Notes: generated by a model not told the origin, from the sequence alone. Positions 1 through 6,201 are shown, counted from the stretch's first letter. The stretch is 9,337 nt of DNA from UBA11650 sp963997925 (GCA_963997925.1 CAXEOX010000119.1:1-9337); one strand, 5' to 3'. Numbers and translations: made by a program.

Positions 1-28
1 CCCGGCATGATGGAACCACTAGGGTACC
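1..28 (+). repeat. Direct repeat, left copy (GMC gene bracketed)
   Basis: Bases 1-28 align without gaps to 1894-1921 at 23 of 28 positions, including CCCGGC-N-TGATGGAACCA with one mismatch in 18 and then GTACC at the same offset. The copies are in the same orientation and bracket the GMC gene. The left copy may extend beyond the window. Confidence 0.4.
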
Positions 29-40
29 CGGCTTTGACAC

Positions 41-1588
41 CTAGATCCAGTCCGCGACCCTTTCGGCGATCATGATGGCCGTGGCGTTGGTGTTGGCCCG
101 TACCACGTCGGGCGCAATAGACAGGTCCGCAATCCTGAGCCCCTGTAGGCCCTTGACCCGCCCATACTGGTCAACCACCGCCATAGGGTCGGAGCCGGGA
201 CCCATTTTGCACGTTCCGGACGTGTGATAGGTAGTGTTCACGTTTTGGATCAACCAAGTGTCCAGTGCTTCGTCCGAGGCCAGGTTCTCTTCGGTTGGCG
301 CCAACCAGCCTTCAATCAAGGGCTCTAATGCCGGGTGAGCCAACAACCTTTGACAGATTCGCATCGCCTCACGCAGCCGCTGCAGGTCCCGGGGGTCTTC
401 CAGGTACCGGTAGGAAAGGTGAGGCTTGTCGTGGGGTTCGGCGGATGCCAGACTCAACTCACCAGCGCTGAAAGCCGCTTGTAGCATGCAAGTAAGCCGC
501 AGGCCAGGTTCGCGGAATTTCCAGTCTCCCCCCAGCGGGTCTCCGGACGTTGGTCCGCCAAAGTTGTAAGGGAAAATTTGCATGTCGTTGCGTAACTGCG
601 AGCCTCCGGCGGTGTATCGGAGACCGGACTGCATCCGGGGACCCGTGATGTCTAGATGAACGCCATCTTTAACACCCAGTTCAATATAGACCAACGGATG
701 GTCCCGCAGGTTCTGGCCCACTCCGGGCAGTTCGCAGACCAAAGGTATTCCCAGGTTGCGCAAATGGCTTCCGGGGCCTATCCCAGACAGCATAAGCAAT
801 TGTGGTGACGCGATTCCGCCGGCGGCCAGGACGATCTCTTCACCTTCCACCGTGAACTTCCGCCCACCGCTCTCGACATCCACGCCTGACGCTTTAGTAC
901 CGTCGAACACGATGCGCGTGGCCAGCACGTTGGGTTTAATCGTTAGGTTCAACCGGTAGCGTACCGGGTCTAAATACGTAAGGGCGGTGCTCATACGGAT
1001 GCCGCCGGCATTGTTGACCGGCACCGAACCCACCCCGGTAGAATCAGGGTGATTCATGTCCGGGTCTTCGGGGTACCCGGACGCGACGCATGCGTCGTAG
1101 AACGCCGACTGGAACGGGTGCCAATCAGTTGGCTTTTCCCGCCGGATAGGTATGGGTCCATCGCTCCCGTGGAAGTCGTCCCGAATGTCTAGATCGGATT
1201 CCAGCTTCCGGAAAAATGGCAGAACATTTATATAAGACCACTGGTCGTTACCCAAGGCGGCCCAAGAATCGTAGTCTTCGGGGAGGCCCCGCAGGAAGAT
1301 TTGGCCGTTAACCGCGCTGGAGCCACCGACCACTTTGCCCCTGGCTATTTGCAAAGGATTGGTCTGGCCGGACGCTCCGGAGGCTTGGTAAGCCCAATTG
1401 AAAGGCGAGTCGGGAGTTCCAGCATCCAGATTGAAGCCGTTCTTCAGCTCGTCGGGTAGGTGCTGAAACTCAGGGTAATCGGGGCCGGCTTCTAGGAGTA
1501 GTACAGACCGTTTAGGATTTTCGGACAATCGGGCAGCAAGCACGCACCCAGCCGAACCGGCGCCGACTATGACAACATCGTACTTCAT
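41..1588 (-). CDS. GMC-family FAD-dependent oxidoreductase (choline/alcohol dehydrogenase-like)
   Basis: A 515-aa flavoprotein predicted to oxidise an alcohol to an aldehyde or ketone in the cytoplasm; the substrate cannot be read from sequence. The FAD-binding GAGSAG (GxGxxG) lies at residues 9-14, right after the start, as usual in this family. GMC signature 1 (GKVVGGSSAVNG) starts near residue 84, and a near match to signature 2 (SPQLLMLSGIG) near residue 261. The probable catalytic pair is His455 in YHTSGTCKMG and Asn499 in ANTNATAIMIAE. The length is typical and the gene looks intact. An in-frame GTG at 1651 would add 21 residues, but the ATG at 1588 puts the dinucleotide-fold strand at the N-terminus and has a purine-rich AAGGGAAG upstream. 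The gene stands alone, divergent from the lipoprotein gene. Choline, polyethylene glycol or aliphatic alcohol dehydrogenases are all possible. Confidence 0.93.
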   Translation of the reverse strand: MKYDVVIVGAGSAGCVLAARLSENPKRSVLLLEAGPDYPEFQHLPDELKNGFNLDAGTPDSPFNWAYQASGASGQTNPLQIARGKVVGGSSAVNGQIFLRGLPEDYDSWAALGNDQWSYINVLPFFRKLESDLDIRDDFHGSDGPIPIRREKPTDWHPFQSAFYDACVASGYPEDPDMNHPDSTGVGSVPVNNAGGIRMSTALTYLDPVRYRLNLTIKPNVLATRIVFDGTKASGVDVESGGRKFTVEGEEIVLAAGGIASPQLLMLSGIGPGSHLRNLGIPLVCELPGVGQNLRDHPLVYIELGVKDGVHLDITGPRMQSGLRYTAGGSQLRNDMQIFPYNFGGPTSGDPLGGDWKFREPGLRLTCMLQAAFSAGELSLASAEPHDKPHLSYRYLEDPRDLQRLREAMRICQRLLAHPALEPLIEGWLAPTEENLASDEALDTWLIQNVNTTYHTSGTCKMGPGSDPMAVVDQYGRVKGLQGLRIADLSIAPDVVRANTNATAIMIAERVADWI

Positions 1589-1668
1589 GAACCGCTTCCC
1601 TTGATCAATAGACTTCTCTAAACATGAGCGCGTCAAATCCTTCCGATTCACTCAACCGCCCCGCCGAC

Positions 1669-1674
1669 ATTATG
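1669..1674 (-). promoter_or_regulatory. Possible -10 element (CATAAT) for the GMC gene
   Basis: CATAAT on the minus strand matches the TATAAT consensus at 5 of 6 positions. Transcription would start near 1662, giving a leader of about 74 bases to the ATG at 1588. No good -35 lies 16-18 bases upstream, so the call is weak. The same hexamer precedes the genes at 2376 and 6827. Confidence 0.25.
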
Positions 1675-1893
1675 TAGCCGCTTGTAAACATTTAACACCA
1701 CAATGACCTCCGATTGCCATTCTCGCTTGCAGGATTCCATTCCCTTAGGACGGGAGGCCTGAAGTCGACAATTTGCGGAAACTCGGCACCTAGTGGCTAC
1801 GGCCAGGGCTTTTTGGGTTTCTGATAGGTTAGGGCGAACCTGCATGGCGTCCGTAATCTGCACGGGATGGCCGCTAGCACCCCCACCAGTACC

Positions 1894-1921
1894 CCCGGCC
1901 TGATGGAACCAGCTGAGTACC
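1894..1921 (+). repeat. Direct repeat, right copy (GMC gene bracketed)
   Basis: Second copy of the 28-base repeat, 23 of 28 identical to bases 1-28. It lies in the intergenic region upstream of both divergent genes. Its role is unknown; it could be a cassette boundary, a regulatory site or chance. Confidence 0.4.
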
Positions 1922-1952
1922 GTTGCCGCAGGACGGTGTTGTCAGCCAGGTC

Positions 1953-1961
1953 TGCTAGAAT
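1953..1961 (+). promoter_or_regulatory. Extended -10 promoter for the lipoprotein gene
   Basis: TGCTAGAAT fits the extended -10 form TGnTAnAAT of housekeeping sigma factors. Transcription would begin near 1968, about 30 bases before the start codon. TTGTCA at 1939-1944 is only 11 bases upstream and too close to be a standard -35, so the extended -10 would have to carry recognition. Confidence 0.4.
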
Positions 1962-1997
1962 GGTACGACACACCCGCCAAGGGACGAAGTCCACTCT

Positions 1998-2204
1998 ATG
2001 ATGAATCCCCTAAATTCGTTCTTACCGATAGCTGGGGTAGCATTGATCCTATTTGCTCTTGGTTGCAATGCTCCACCACCCCAGCAACTGCCAGACATTG
2101 AATCAACCGTTCGGGCCAGGGTTGGACAGGCTAAAGAAGCACTGACTCCACCGACTGCGGTGCCGCTACCCACCTATACGCCATCAACGCCGACTGGGCC
2201 ATAA
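1998..2204 (+). CDS. Small predicted lipoprotein with Pro/Thr-rich tail
   Basis: A 68-aa protein with a hydrophobic N-terminal signal (residues 8-22) and a Cys at 23 in the context ALGC, a slightly non-consensus lipobox with Ala at -3. The mature part would be lipid-anchored to the outer face of the cytoplasmic membrane. The segment LPDIESTVRARV (about residues 31-42) and the tail rich in Pro and Thr (from about residue 50) resemble longer Chloroflexota lipoproteins in which a PDIEATVEARV-like helix precedes a TPTP linker. It is short for that group and stops inside the linker, so it may be a minimal form or a truncated remnant. Two adjacent ATGs (1998 and 2001) could serve as start. No binding or enzymatic function can be inferred. 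Confidence 0.7.
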   Translation: MMNPLNSFLPIAGVALILFALGCNAPPPQQLPDIESTVRARVGQAKEALTPPTAVPLPTYTPSTPTGP

Positions 2205-2239
2205 CCAATCGCTTGTCTTGCATCGCCGAGTGGTAGCCT

Positions 2240-2251
2240 GATGGGCCCATC
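2240..2251. repeat. Perfect 12-bp palindrome upstream of the deoxyribosyltransferase-like gene
   Basis: GATGGGCCCATC is fully self-complementary. It lies 11 bases before a second dyad at 2263-2277 in the 171-base gap between the lipoprotein gene and the gene starting at 2376. It could be an operator half-site pair or part of a terminator, but no T run follows. Confidence 0.35.
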
Positions 2252-2262
2252 CCCGGCACGAC

Positions 2263-2277
2263 TTGGTGATTCACCAA
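2263..2277. promoter_or_regulatory. Candidate operator dyad TTGGTGA-T-TCACCAA
   Basis: Perfect 7-bp inverted arms around one central base. The dyad sits about 60 bases upstream of a CATAAT hexamer at 2338-2343, compatible with a regulator site for the deoxyribosyltransferase-like gene. No regulator gene is next to it. Confidence 0.35.
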
Positions 2278-2337
2278 CAGCCGCCGAATTTTTAACCTCG
2301 GGACCTCAATCAGTAGTACCTCCGGCCAGTGGGGGTG

Positions 2338-2343
2338 CATAAT
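2338..2343 (+). promoter_or_regulatory. Possible -10 element (CATAAT)
   Basis: CATAAT (5 of 6 to consensus) would place transcription start near 2350, giving a leader of about 26 bases that includes the AGGAG ribosome binding site at 2367-2371. No clear -35 is present. If correct, the alternative GTG start at 2352 would have essentially no leader. Confidence 0.3.
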
Positions 2344-2366
2344 GTCTTGAAGTGGAATCGGACATC

Positions 2367-2373
2367 AGGAGAG
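2367..2373 (+). promoter_or_regulatory. Ribosome binding site that decides the start at 2376
   Basis: AGGAGAG lies just upstream of ATG 2376 (four bases between AGGAG and ATG). It favours this start over the in-frame GTG at 2352, which has no such site. Confidence 0.65.
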
Positions 2374-2375
2374 AT

Positions 2376-2858
2376 ATGACCCAGCAAGTTAGCGAGAACC
2401 ATCACCGGATTTACTTGGCATCGTCTTGGCGAAATCTATATCAGCCCGATCTGATAATTCGGCTACGAGCCTGGGGACATGAGGTATATGATTTCCGCAA
2501 TCCCCAACCGGGCAACAGCGGATTCCATTGGTCGGCGATCGACGCTGTATGGGAAAACTGGAGTGTCCTCGAATACCGAGAGTCCCTGTCTAACCCGATT
2601 GCAGAACATGGGTTTAAGCTGGACATGGACGCGTTGAAGTGGTCCGATGTGGTGGTTCTGTTGCTGCCGTCCGGGCGTAGCGCCCACTCCGAGGCAGCTT
2701 GGCACTGCGGACAAGGGAAACCGGTCATCGTTCACAGTCCGGAGCCCTGCGAGCCAGAACTCATGTACAAGATGTACAACGCCATCACCGAAGATGAAGA
2801 CGAACTTTTTGCGCACTTGAACATCCCTCTGTCCCAGATGGAGGCGTTAAGTTTATGA
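2376..2858 (+). CDS. Nucleoside 2-deoxyribosyltransferase-like protein
   Basis: A 160-aa cytoplasmic protein of the nucleoside 2-deoxyribosyltransferase superfamily, which cleaves or exchanges the base of a (deoxy)nucleoside or nucleotide. Residues 12-20 (IYLASSWRN) form the first strand and loop; YDFRNP at 38-43 and GFHWSAID at 49-56 are characteristic of one subgroup. The active-site region is WSDVVVLLLPSGRSAHSEAAW (89-109), where Glu106 is the expected catalytic nucleophile; the strand GKPVIV (114-119) follows. The length is normal for the family. The actual substrate is unknown: relatives include salvage enzymes, phage nucleotide-modifying enzymes and nucleotide hydrolases. The stop overlaps the next start by ATGA, so the two genes are probably translated together. 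An in-frame GTG at 2352 would add eight residues but lacks a ribosome binding site. Confidence 0.85.
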   Translation: MTQQVSENHHRIYLASSWRNLYQPDLIIRLRAWGHEVYDFRNPQPGNSGFHWSAIDAVWENWSVLEYRESLSNPIAEHGFKLDMDALKWSDVVVLLLPSGRSAHSEAAWHCGQGKPVIVHSPEPCEPELMYKMYNAITEDEDELFAHLNIPLSQMEALSL

Positions 2859-3085
2859 CCCGGCAAATAGCCACAATGATGGTCACGGTTACAGATAAAG
2901 ACACTCAACGATCCCAGGGGACCGGCGGAAGATTCTGTGAAGGGTGTCCCCGTTGCACCGACGAGTCCGCAGGGTTCTGTAAACAGTCCCACCCCCAATA
3001 CAACAATCTACATCCCGTTTGCAGGGTATGTGGACACTGTGCATTAAGAGGCAGCCATTCAGACGACACCTCAGATCTGCAGTAG
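2855..3085 (+). CDS. Small Cys-rich putative metal-binding protein, coupled to the upstream gene
   Basis: A 76-aa protein starting at ATG 2855 inside the stop of the preceding gene (ATGA overlap). GGAGG at 2840-2844, ten bases upstream, is a good ribosome binding site. Two evenly spaced triplets, CxxCxxC at residues 28/31/34 and CxxCxxC at 56/59/62, are joined by a segment with Cys42, His46 and His53. This pattern suggests zinc or an iron-sulfur cluster, but no named family is recognised. There is no signal peptide or membrane segment, so it should be cytoplasmic. The coupling implies a stoichiometric partner or accessory for the deoxyribosyltransferase-like enzyme; that is inference. The reading frame could still be fortuitous, because an opposite-strand frame covers the same bases, but the overlap and ribosome binding site favour a real gene. 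Confidence 0.55.
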   Translation: MTRQIATMMVTVTDKDTQRSQGTGGRFCEGCPRCTDESAGFCKQSHPQYNNLHPVCRVCGHCALRGSHSDDTSDLQ

Positions 3086-3190
3086 ATAACTGGTCTCGTC
3101 ATAAACTTTGACTCCCTTGCAGGGGGGATTCGGAGCAGCTGGCACGATACGGCTAGAGATTCCGGTTATCCCCTACCCCGGCATCCCTCG

Positions 3191-3203
3191 GGCCTTCCAG
3201 GCC
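3191..3203. repeat. Short hairpin in the gap before the HAD gene
   Basis: GGCCT-TCC-AGGCC forms a five-base-pair stem with a three-base loop in the 206-base gap 3086-3291. No U tract follows, so an intrinsic terminator is not supported. The rest of the gap shows nothing recognisable. Confidence 0.25.
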
Positions 3204-3291
3204 GTCGGAAAATGGCCCGCTGACGTACTTTCCGCCCAGATTCAGAACCCATTAACGCTTAGCGACTCTAGAACGTGAGAAATGAGGCAGG

Positions 3292-3984
3292 ATGATTGAC
3301 ACCGTTATCTTCGATCTTGACGGCACGCTGATCGACAGCCAACTCGCAGCTCTCGGAGGAGCGATCGAGGCGTTGGCTCGATTCGGAGTGCACGTGACTG
3401 AAGCCGAACTCAGGGAGCAGTTCGGGGGTGGCTCTAGGAAAATAATGCAGTATTTCTTAGAGAGAGACCTTAGCCTGGACGACGCGGCGCAAGTCGTAGA
3501 TGAGGCGACTGATTTAAAAATCAACCTACAAGCCAGCTTTACGGACAGGGTTGTCTTGTTGCCCAACACCAAACAACTGTTACAACGATTGAAAGACAAC
3601 ACCTTCAAACTTGCGATTGCAACGATGGCCGCAAGGGACGTAGTCGACGCGGTTTTGGACTTTCACGATATCAAAGAGCATTTTGACGTTGTGATGACTT
3701 CCGATGACGTAATCAACGTAAAGCCTGATCCTGAAATCTTAACCAAGACCGTTGAGGCATTAAACGGGAGCGTCGACGCCAGCCTATACGTCGGAGATTC
3801 CACTCACGATCTGGGAGCGGCAATTAGCTTGGCGATGCCGTTCTTACTAGCTGACACCGGCATTTTTGTGCGTGGCGAGACCAGAACAAAGCTCCGAGCC
3901 ATCGCCGAGGATAACGGGTATCCAGTTGTCGGCGTAGACGAACTATTAGACATCTATGAGATTGCCAAGAGTAATCGTTTCTGA
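3292..3984 (+). CDS. HAD-superfamily hydrolase (phosphoglycolate phosphatase-like)
   Basis: A 230-aa cytoplasmic phosphatase with all four HAD motifs. Motif I is FDLDGTLIDS with nucleophile Asp8 and acid/base Asp10. Motif II is the Thr111 region (AIATMAARD). Motif III is Lys144 in VKPDPEI. Motif IV is GDSTHD with Asp169 and Asp173. Residues of about 15-85 are helical and form a C1-type cap, placing it in the subfamily of phosphoglycolate phosphatase, beta-phosphoglucomutase and 5'-nucleotidase-like enzymes. Substrate cannot be fixed; small phosphate monoesters such as phosphoglycolate or nucleotides are usual. The ATG at 3292 has GAGG at 3284-3287. It is followed after 45 bases by the ADP-ribosylglycohydrolase gene in the same direction, with a 19-bp dyad between them. 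Confidence 0.9.
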   Translation: MIDTVIFDLDGTLIDSQLAALGGAIEALARFGVHVTEAELREQFGGGSRKIMQYFLERDLSLDDAAQVVDEATDLKINLQASFTDRVVLLPNTKQLLQRLKDNTFKLAIATMAARDVVDAVLDFHDIKEHFDVVMTSDDVINVKPDPEILTKTVEALNGSVDASLYVGDSTHDLGAAISLAMPFLLADTGIFVRGETRTKLRAIAEDNGYPVVGVDELLDIYEIAKSNRF

Positions 3985-3991
3985 TCCCTCC

Positions 3992-4010
3992 GTCATATAC
4001 ACGATATGAC
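3992..4010. promoter_or_regulatory. 19-bp dyad GTCATAT-ACACG-ATATGAC, candidate operator
   Basis: Perfect 7-bp inverted arms separated by five bases, inside the 45-base gap between the HAD and ADP-ribosylglycohydrolase genes and ending 19 bases before the latter's ATG. The AT-rich arms and lack of a U tract fit a protein-binding site better than a terminator. It lies just upstream of the ribosome binding region, so a bound protein could block expression of the downstream gene. Confidence 0.45.
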
Positions 4011-4029
4011 CTTGCCAGAAAGGTAGGAT

Positions 4030-4974
4030 ATGACTGATCTTTCTGTAACGGAGAGAGTTCTCGGCGGTCTATGGGGTGCTGTTGTTGGTGACGCTCTGGG
4101 AGTCCCAGTGGAATTCCAGAGCCGGGAACAACTGCGCCAAAACCCTGTGCAAGATATGCGGGGTTACGGCACTTACCATCAGCCCGCAGGTACTTGGTCC
4201 GACGATAGCTCCTTGATGTTATGTACGGTCGAAGGCTTGGCGGATGGGTTCGACACCGGGCGCCTTGGAATGCTGTTTACCCGCTGGCTTAATCAGGCTC
4301 ACTGGACACCGTGGCAAGAGGTGTTCGACGTTGGAGGGACCACCCTCATGGCGATAAACCGATTGAGCCAAGGAGTTGAACCTGAGCAAGCCGGGTTGAT
4401 CGACGAAAACAGCAACGGGAATGGCTCCTTGATGCGCATCCTGCCCGTGGCTCTCCGTTACTTTGATTTGCCGGTCGAGGAACTGCTGGACCATGCGCAT
4501 CGAGCGTCGGCATTAACCCACCGCCACGTTCGTGGCCAGATGGCCTGTGGCTTCTACTGCACGATGGTGTCAGCCCTTTTACAGGGTGCCGACAAGATTG
4601 AAGCATACCTCCAAGCTATCCGGGCAACGAAGCCGGTTTACGAAGGACCATCGTATTCCGGAGAACTGCCTGCGTTCTCAAGGATTTTCAGTGGCGATAT
4701 ACCCTCATTGCCTGAGTCCAGCGTCAGGTCGAGTGGCTATGTGATCGACACTCTGGAATCCAGCATATGGTGTCTGTGCAACACAGACACCTATGACGAT
4801 GTAGTGCTTCGAGCGGTGAACCTCGGCGAAGATACCGACACGACGGCGACTGTGGCCGGCGGCCTCGCTGGGGTTAGATATGGAGCCGATGCCATACCTT
4901 CCACCTGGCTGGACCAGTTGGCCCGCCGGACTGACTTGGAAATTCTATTCAACCAATTCGTGGCGAAGATTTAA
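4030..4974 (+). CDS. ADP-ribosylglycohydrolase family protein (DraG/ARH-like)
   Basis: A 314-aa all-helical, di-metal hydrolase predicted to remove ADP-ribose from a modified protein, nucleic acid or small molecule. The family motifs are present in order: GAVVGDALGVPVEF at residues 16-29, WSDDSSLML at 56-64 with metal ligands Ser57, Asp58 and Asp59 (Ser in place of the commoner Thr), NGNGSLMRILPVAL at 129-142, and GEDTDTTATVAGGLAG at 266-281 with Asp268, Asp270 and Thr271 completing the metal site. Length is typical and nothing is missing. The start at ATG 4030 has AAAGG six bases upstream. It follows the HAD phosphatase and precedes a Nudix hydrolase, a set that could process released ADP-ribose, although the Nudix gene has its own promoter. 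No ADP-ribosyltransferase is visible in the window. Crystallin-like or other family members of unknown substrate remain possible. Confidence 0.92.
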   Translation: MTDLSVTERVLGGLWGAVVGDALGVPVEFQSREQLRQNPVQDMRGYGTYHQPAGTWSDDSSLMLCTVEGLADGFDTGRLGMLFTRWLNQAHWTPWQEVFDVGGTTLMAINRLSQGVEPEQAGLIDENSNGNGSLMRILPVALRYFDLPVEELLDHAHRASALTHRHVRGQMACGFYCTMVSALLQGADKIEAYLQAIRATKPVYEGPSYSGELPAFSRIFSGDIPSLPESSVRSSGYVIDTLESSIWCLCNTDTYDDVVLRAVNLGEDTDTTATVAGGLAGVRYGADAIPSTWLDQLARRTDLEILFNQFVAKI

Positions 4975-5055
4975 GCCCGGTTCCACCGCACTGTAACCAC
5001 CCTGACGTCCTCTAGCACCTAGAAGCGGGTTGAAAGGCGCAGGATAACCACCTCC

Positions 5056-5085
5056 TTGGAGAATCCTGCCCAGTGCTGCTATGCT
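5056..5085 (+). promoter_or_regulatory. Promoter of the Nudix gene (-35 TTGGAG, extended -10 TGCTATGCT)
   Basis: TTGGAG at 5056-5061 and TATGCT at 5080-5085 are 18 bases apart, and the -10 is preceded by TGC, the extended form. Transcription would start near 5092, leaving a leader of about 40 bases with AGGAGG at 5114-5119. The TTG at 5056, which opens the longest reading frame, is therefore more likely part of the -35 than a start codon. Confidence 0.5.
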
Positions 5086-5113
5086 GCCACCATCAGCCCC
5101 ACGCTGTTTCGAC

Positions 5114-5119
5114 AGGAGG
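5114..5119 (+). promoter_or_regulatory. Ribosome binding site AGGAGG that decides the Nudix start
   Basis: A full AGGAGG eleven bases before GTG 5131. The spacing is slightly long, but it is the only strong site in the region and it matches the start of family similarity. Confidence 0.6.
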
Positions 5120-5130
5120 CATCCCCAGAC

Positions 5131-5592
5131 GTGCTGCTCTATGGCGACAGGATAGGTAAACAAGGGAGACTGGTCCCTGCGTGCGACGCCGTTATATTTG
5201 ATGCCACTAGGGAAAAGGTGTTGCTTACTCGGCGCAGTGACAATGGACAGTGGTGTCTGCCCGGTGGATCCATGGACCCCGGCGAAAGCGCGCCCGAGTG
5301 TTGCGCTCGGGAGGTGCTCGAGGAGACGGGACTGGTCGTCAGCGTTGGCCGGTTGATCGGGGTGTACTCGACTCCCCACCGAATCACGGAGTACGCCGAC
5401 GGCAATCGAAAGCAAGCGCTGGACCTAGTTTTTGAAGCGGTGCGGGTCGGCGGAGAGCTTACCGTATCCGATGAGACGACGGAAGTAGGATACTTCTCGC
5501 CGGAGCAGATGAGATCCATGGAGATGATGGAATTGTTTCACGAGAGGGTTAATGATGCCTTCGCATCCCAGGAGGCGGCATTCTTACGCTGA
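5131..5592 (+). CDS. Nudix hydrolase
   Basis: A 153-aa enzyme (from GTG 5131) that hydrolyses a nucleoside diphosphate linked to another moiety, such as ADP-ribose, an oxidised nucleotide or a sugar nucleotide. The Nudix box G-x5-E-x7-REUxEExGU is complete at residues 46-68 (Gly46, Glu52, Arg60, Glu61, Glu64, Glu65, Gly67), with metal bound by the glutamates. The N-terminal YGDRIGKQGRLVPACDAVIF precedes the first strands of the fold, as in many stand-alone Nudix proteins. The open frame extends back to TTG 5056, but that stretch (25 residues) overlaps a plausible promoter and does not resemble the family. It lies downstream of an ADP-ribosylglycohydrolase gene, so ADP-ribose pyrophosphatase activity is possible. 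The sequence has no clear specificity motif, and this stays inference. Confidence 0.9.
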   Translation: MLLYGDRIGKQGRLVPACDAVIFDATREKVLLTRRSDNGQWCLPGGSMDPGESAPECCAREVLEETGLVVSVGRLIGVYSTPHRITEYADGNRKQALDLVFEAVRVGGELTVSDETTEVGYFSPEQMRSMEMMELFHERVNDAFASQEAAFLR

Positions 5593-5625
5593 TCTGGGCA
5601 TCACTATAAGAAGGACCCCATCCCC

Positions 5626-6201
5626 ATGACGACATATAAACCTACCATCGCCCGGTACTGGTGCGTCACAGATCTGGAATGTACGGGCCTGGAACCTGAG
5701 CGCCATGAAATCATCCAGGTTGCCCGGGTAGTGATCGACACCGTGGAAGGGGAAATTATCCCCAGCCTGACGATGTCCGAGTACATCCTACCCACGCGGT
5801 GGGAGCAGCGCGACCCACAGGCTATGAAAGTTAATGGGCTGACCATTAAAAAGCTTCAAACCGAGGGAATATCAGCAAAGCTGGCGTTGGAAGACTTCGG
5901 CCGTGGGGTGAACTGGAACGAGACGGTGCTGGCTGCCTGGGGCTCGGACTTCGAGACCAAATTCCTCCAAGACGCGTTCCGGCGGATAGACCGGGTCGTG
6001 CCTTACACCTTCAAGGCGATGGACGTCCGCAGCCTCGGGCATTTTCCCAGAGCTAAGCTCGGTTTCACGGAATACTTAGGCCTAGGGGAATCATGCAACT
6101 ACTACGGCGTCCCCTTCGATAGCGGCCTGGCCCACGATGCCCTGTACGACGCCACCAAGACAGCAGAACTGGCCTTAGCGCTGCTGAAGATGGAACAGTG
6201 A
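5626..6201 (+). CDS. DEDDh 3'-5' exonuclease (DnaQ/RNase T-like)
   Basis: A 191-aa stand-alone exonuclease domain that removes nucleotides from 3' ends of DNA or RNA using two metal ions. Exo I is TDLECTGL with Asp16 and Glu18. Exo II is AAWGSDFETKFL, where Asp108 takes the role of the usual motif Asp. Exo III is HDALYDATKTAEL with His170 and Asp175 in the HxxxxD spacing typical of the DEDDh subgroup. All five catalytic residues are present. The protein lacks any polymerase or helicase fusion and could act in repair, RNA trimming or degradation of small oligonucleotides. AAGGA at 5611-5615 lies ten bases before the ATG. It starts 33 bases after the Nudix stop in the same direction, so the two are likely co-transcribed. 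Confidence 0.9.
   Translation: MTTYKPTIARYWCVTDLECTGLEPERHEIIQVARVVIDTVEGEIIPSLTMSEYILPTRWEQRDPQAMKVNGLTIKKLQTEGISAKLALEDFGRGVNWNETVLAAWGSDFETKFLQDAFRRIDRVVPYTFKAMDVRSLGHFPRAKLGFTEYLGLGESCNYYGVPFDSGLAHDALYDATKTAELALALLKMEQ

Larger units (their letters stand above)
1652..1997. other. Divergent intergenic region between the GMC gene and the lipoprotein gene
   Basis: 346 bases with no convincing gene. They should hold the promoters of both divergent neighbours: a CATAAT hexamer on the minus strand at 1669-1674 and an extended -10 on the plus strand at 1953-1961. Bases 1894-1921 are a copy of the repeat found at bases 1-28, beyond the 3' end of the GMC gene. Minus-strand reading frames here have no recognisable domain and no good ribosome binding site. 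Confidence 0.5.

Noticed and set aside
1648..1863. Minus-strand 71-codon frame whose stop overlaps the alternative GTG start of the GMC gene (GTGA)
   Set aside because: No ribosome binding site, no recognisable domain and unlikely composition. The GMC gene probably starts at 1588, so the apparent coupling is coincidental.
2463..2816. Minus-strand 117-codon frame over the deoxyribosyltransferase-like gene
   Set aside because: The plus-strand gene has a clear active-site motif and a good ribosome binding site; the antisense product resembles nothing.
4945..5415. Minus-strand 156-codon frame over the Nudix gene
   Set aside because: It is antisense to a gene with a complete Nudix box. Its protein sequence has no fold-like pattern or family resemblance.
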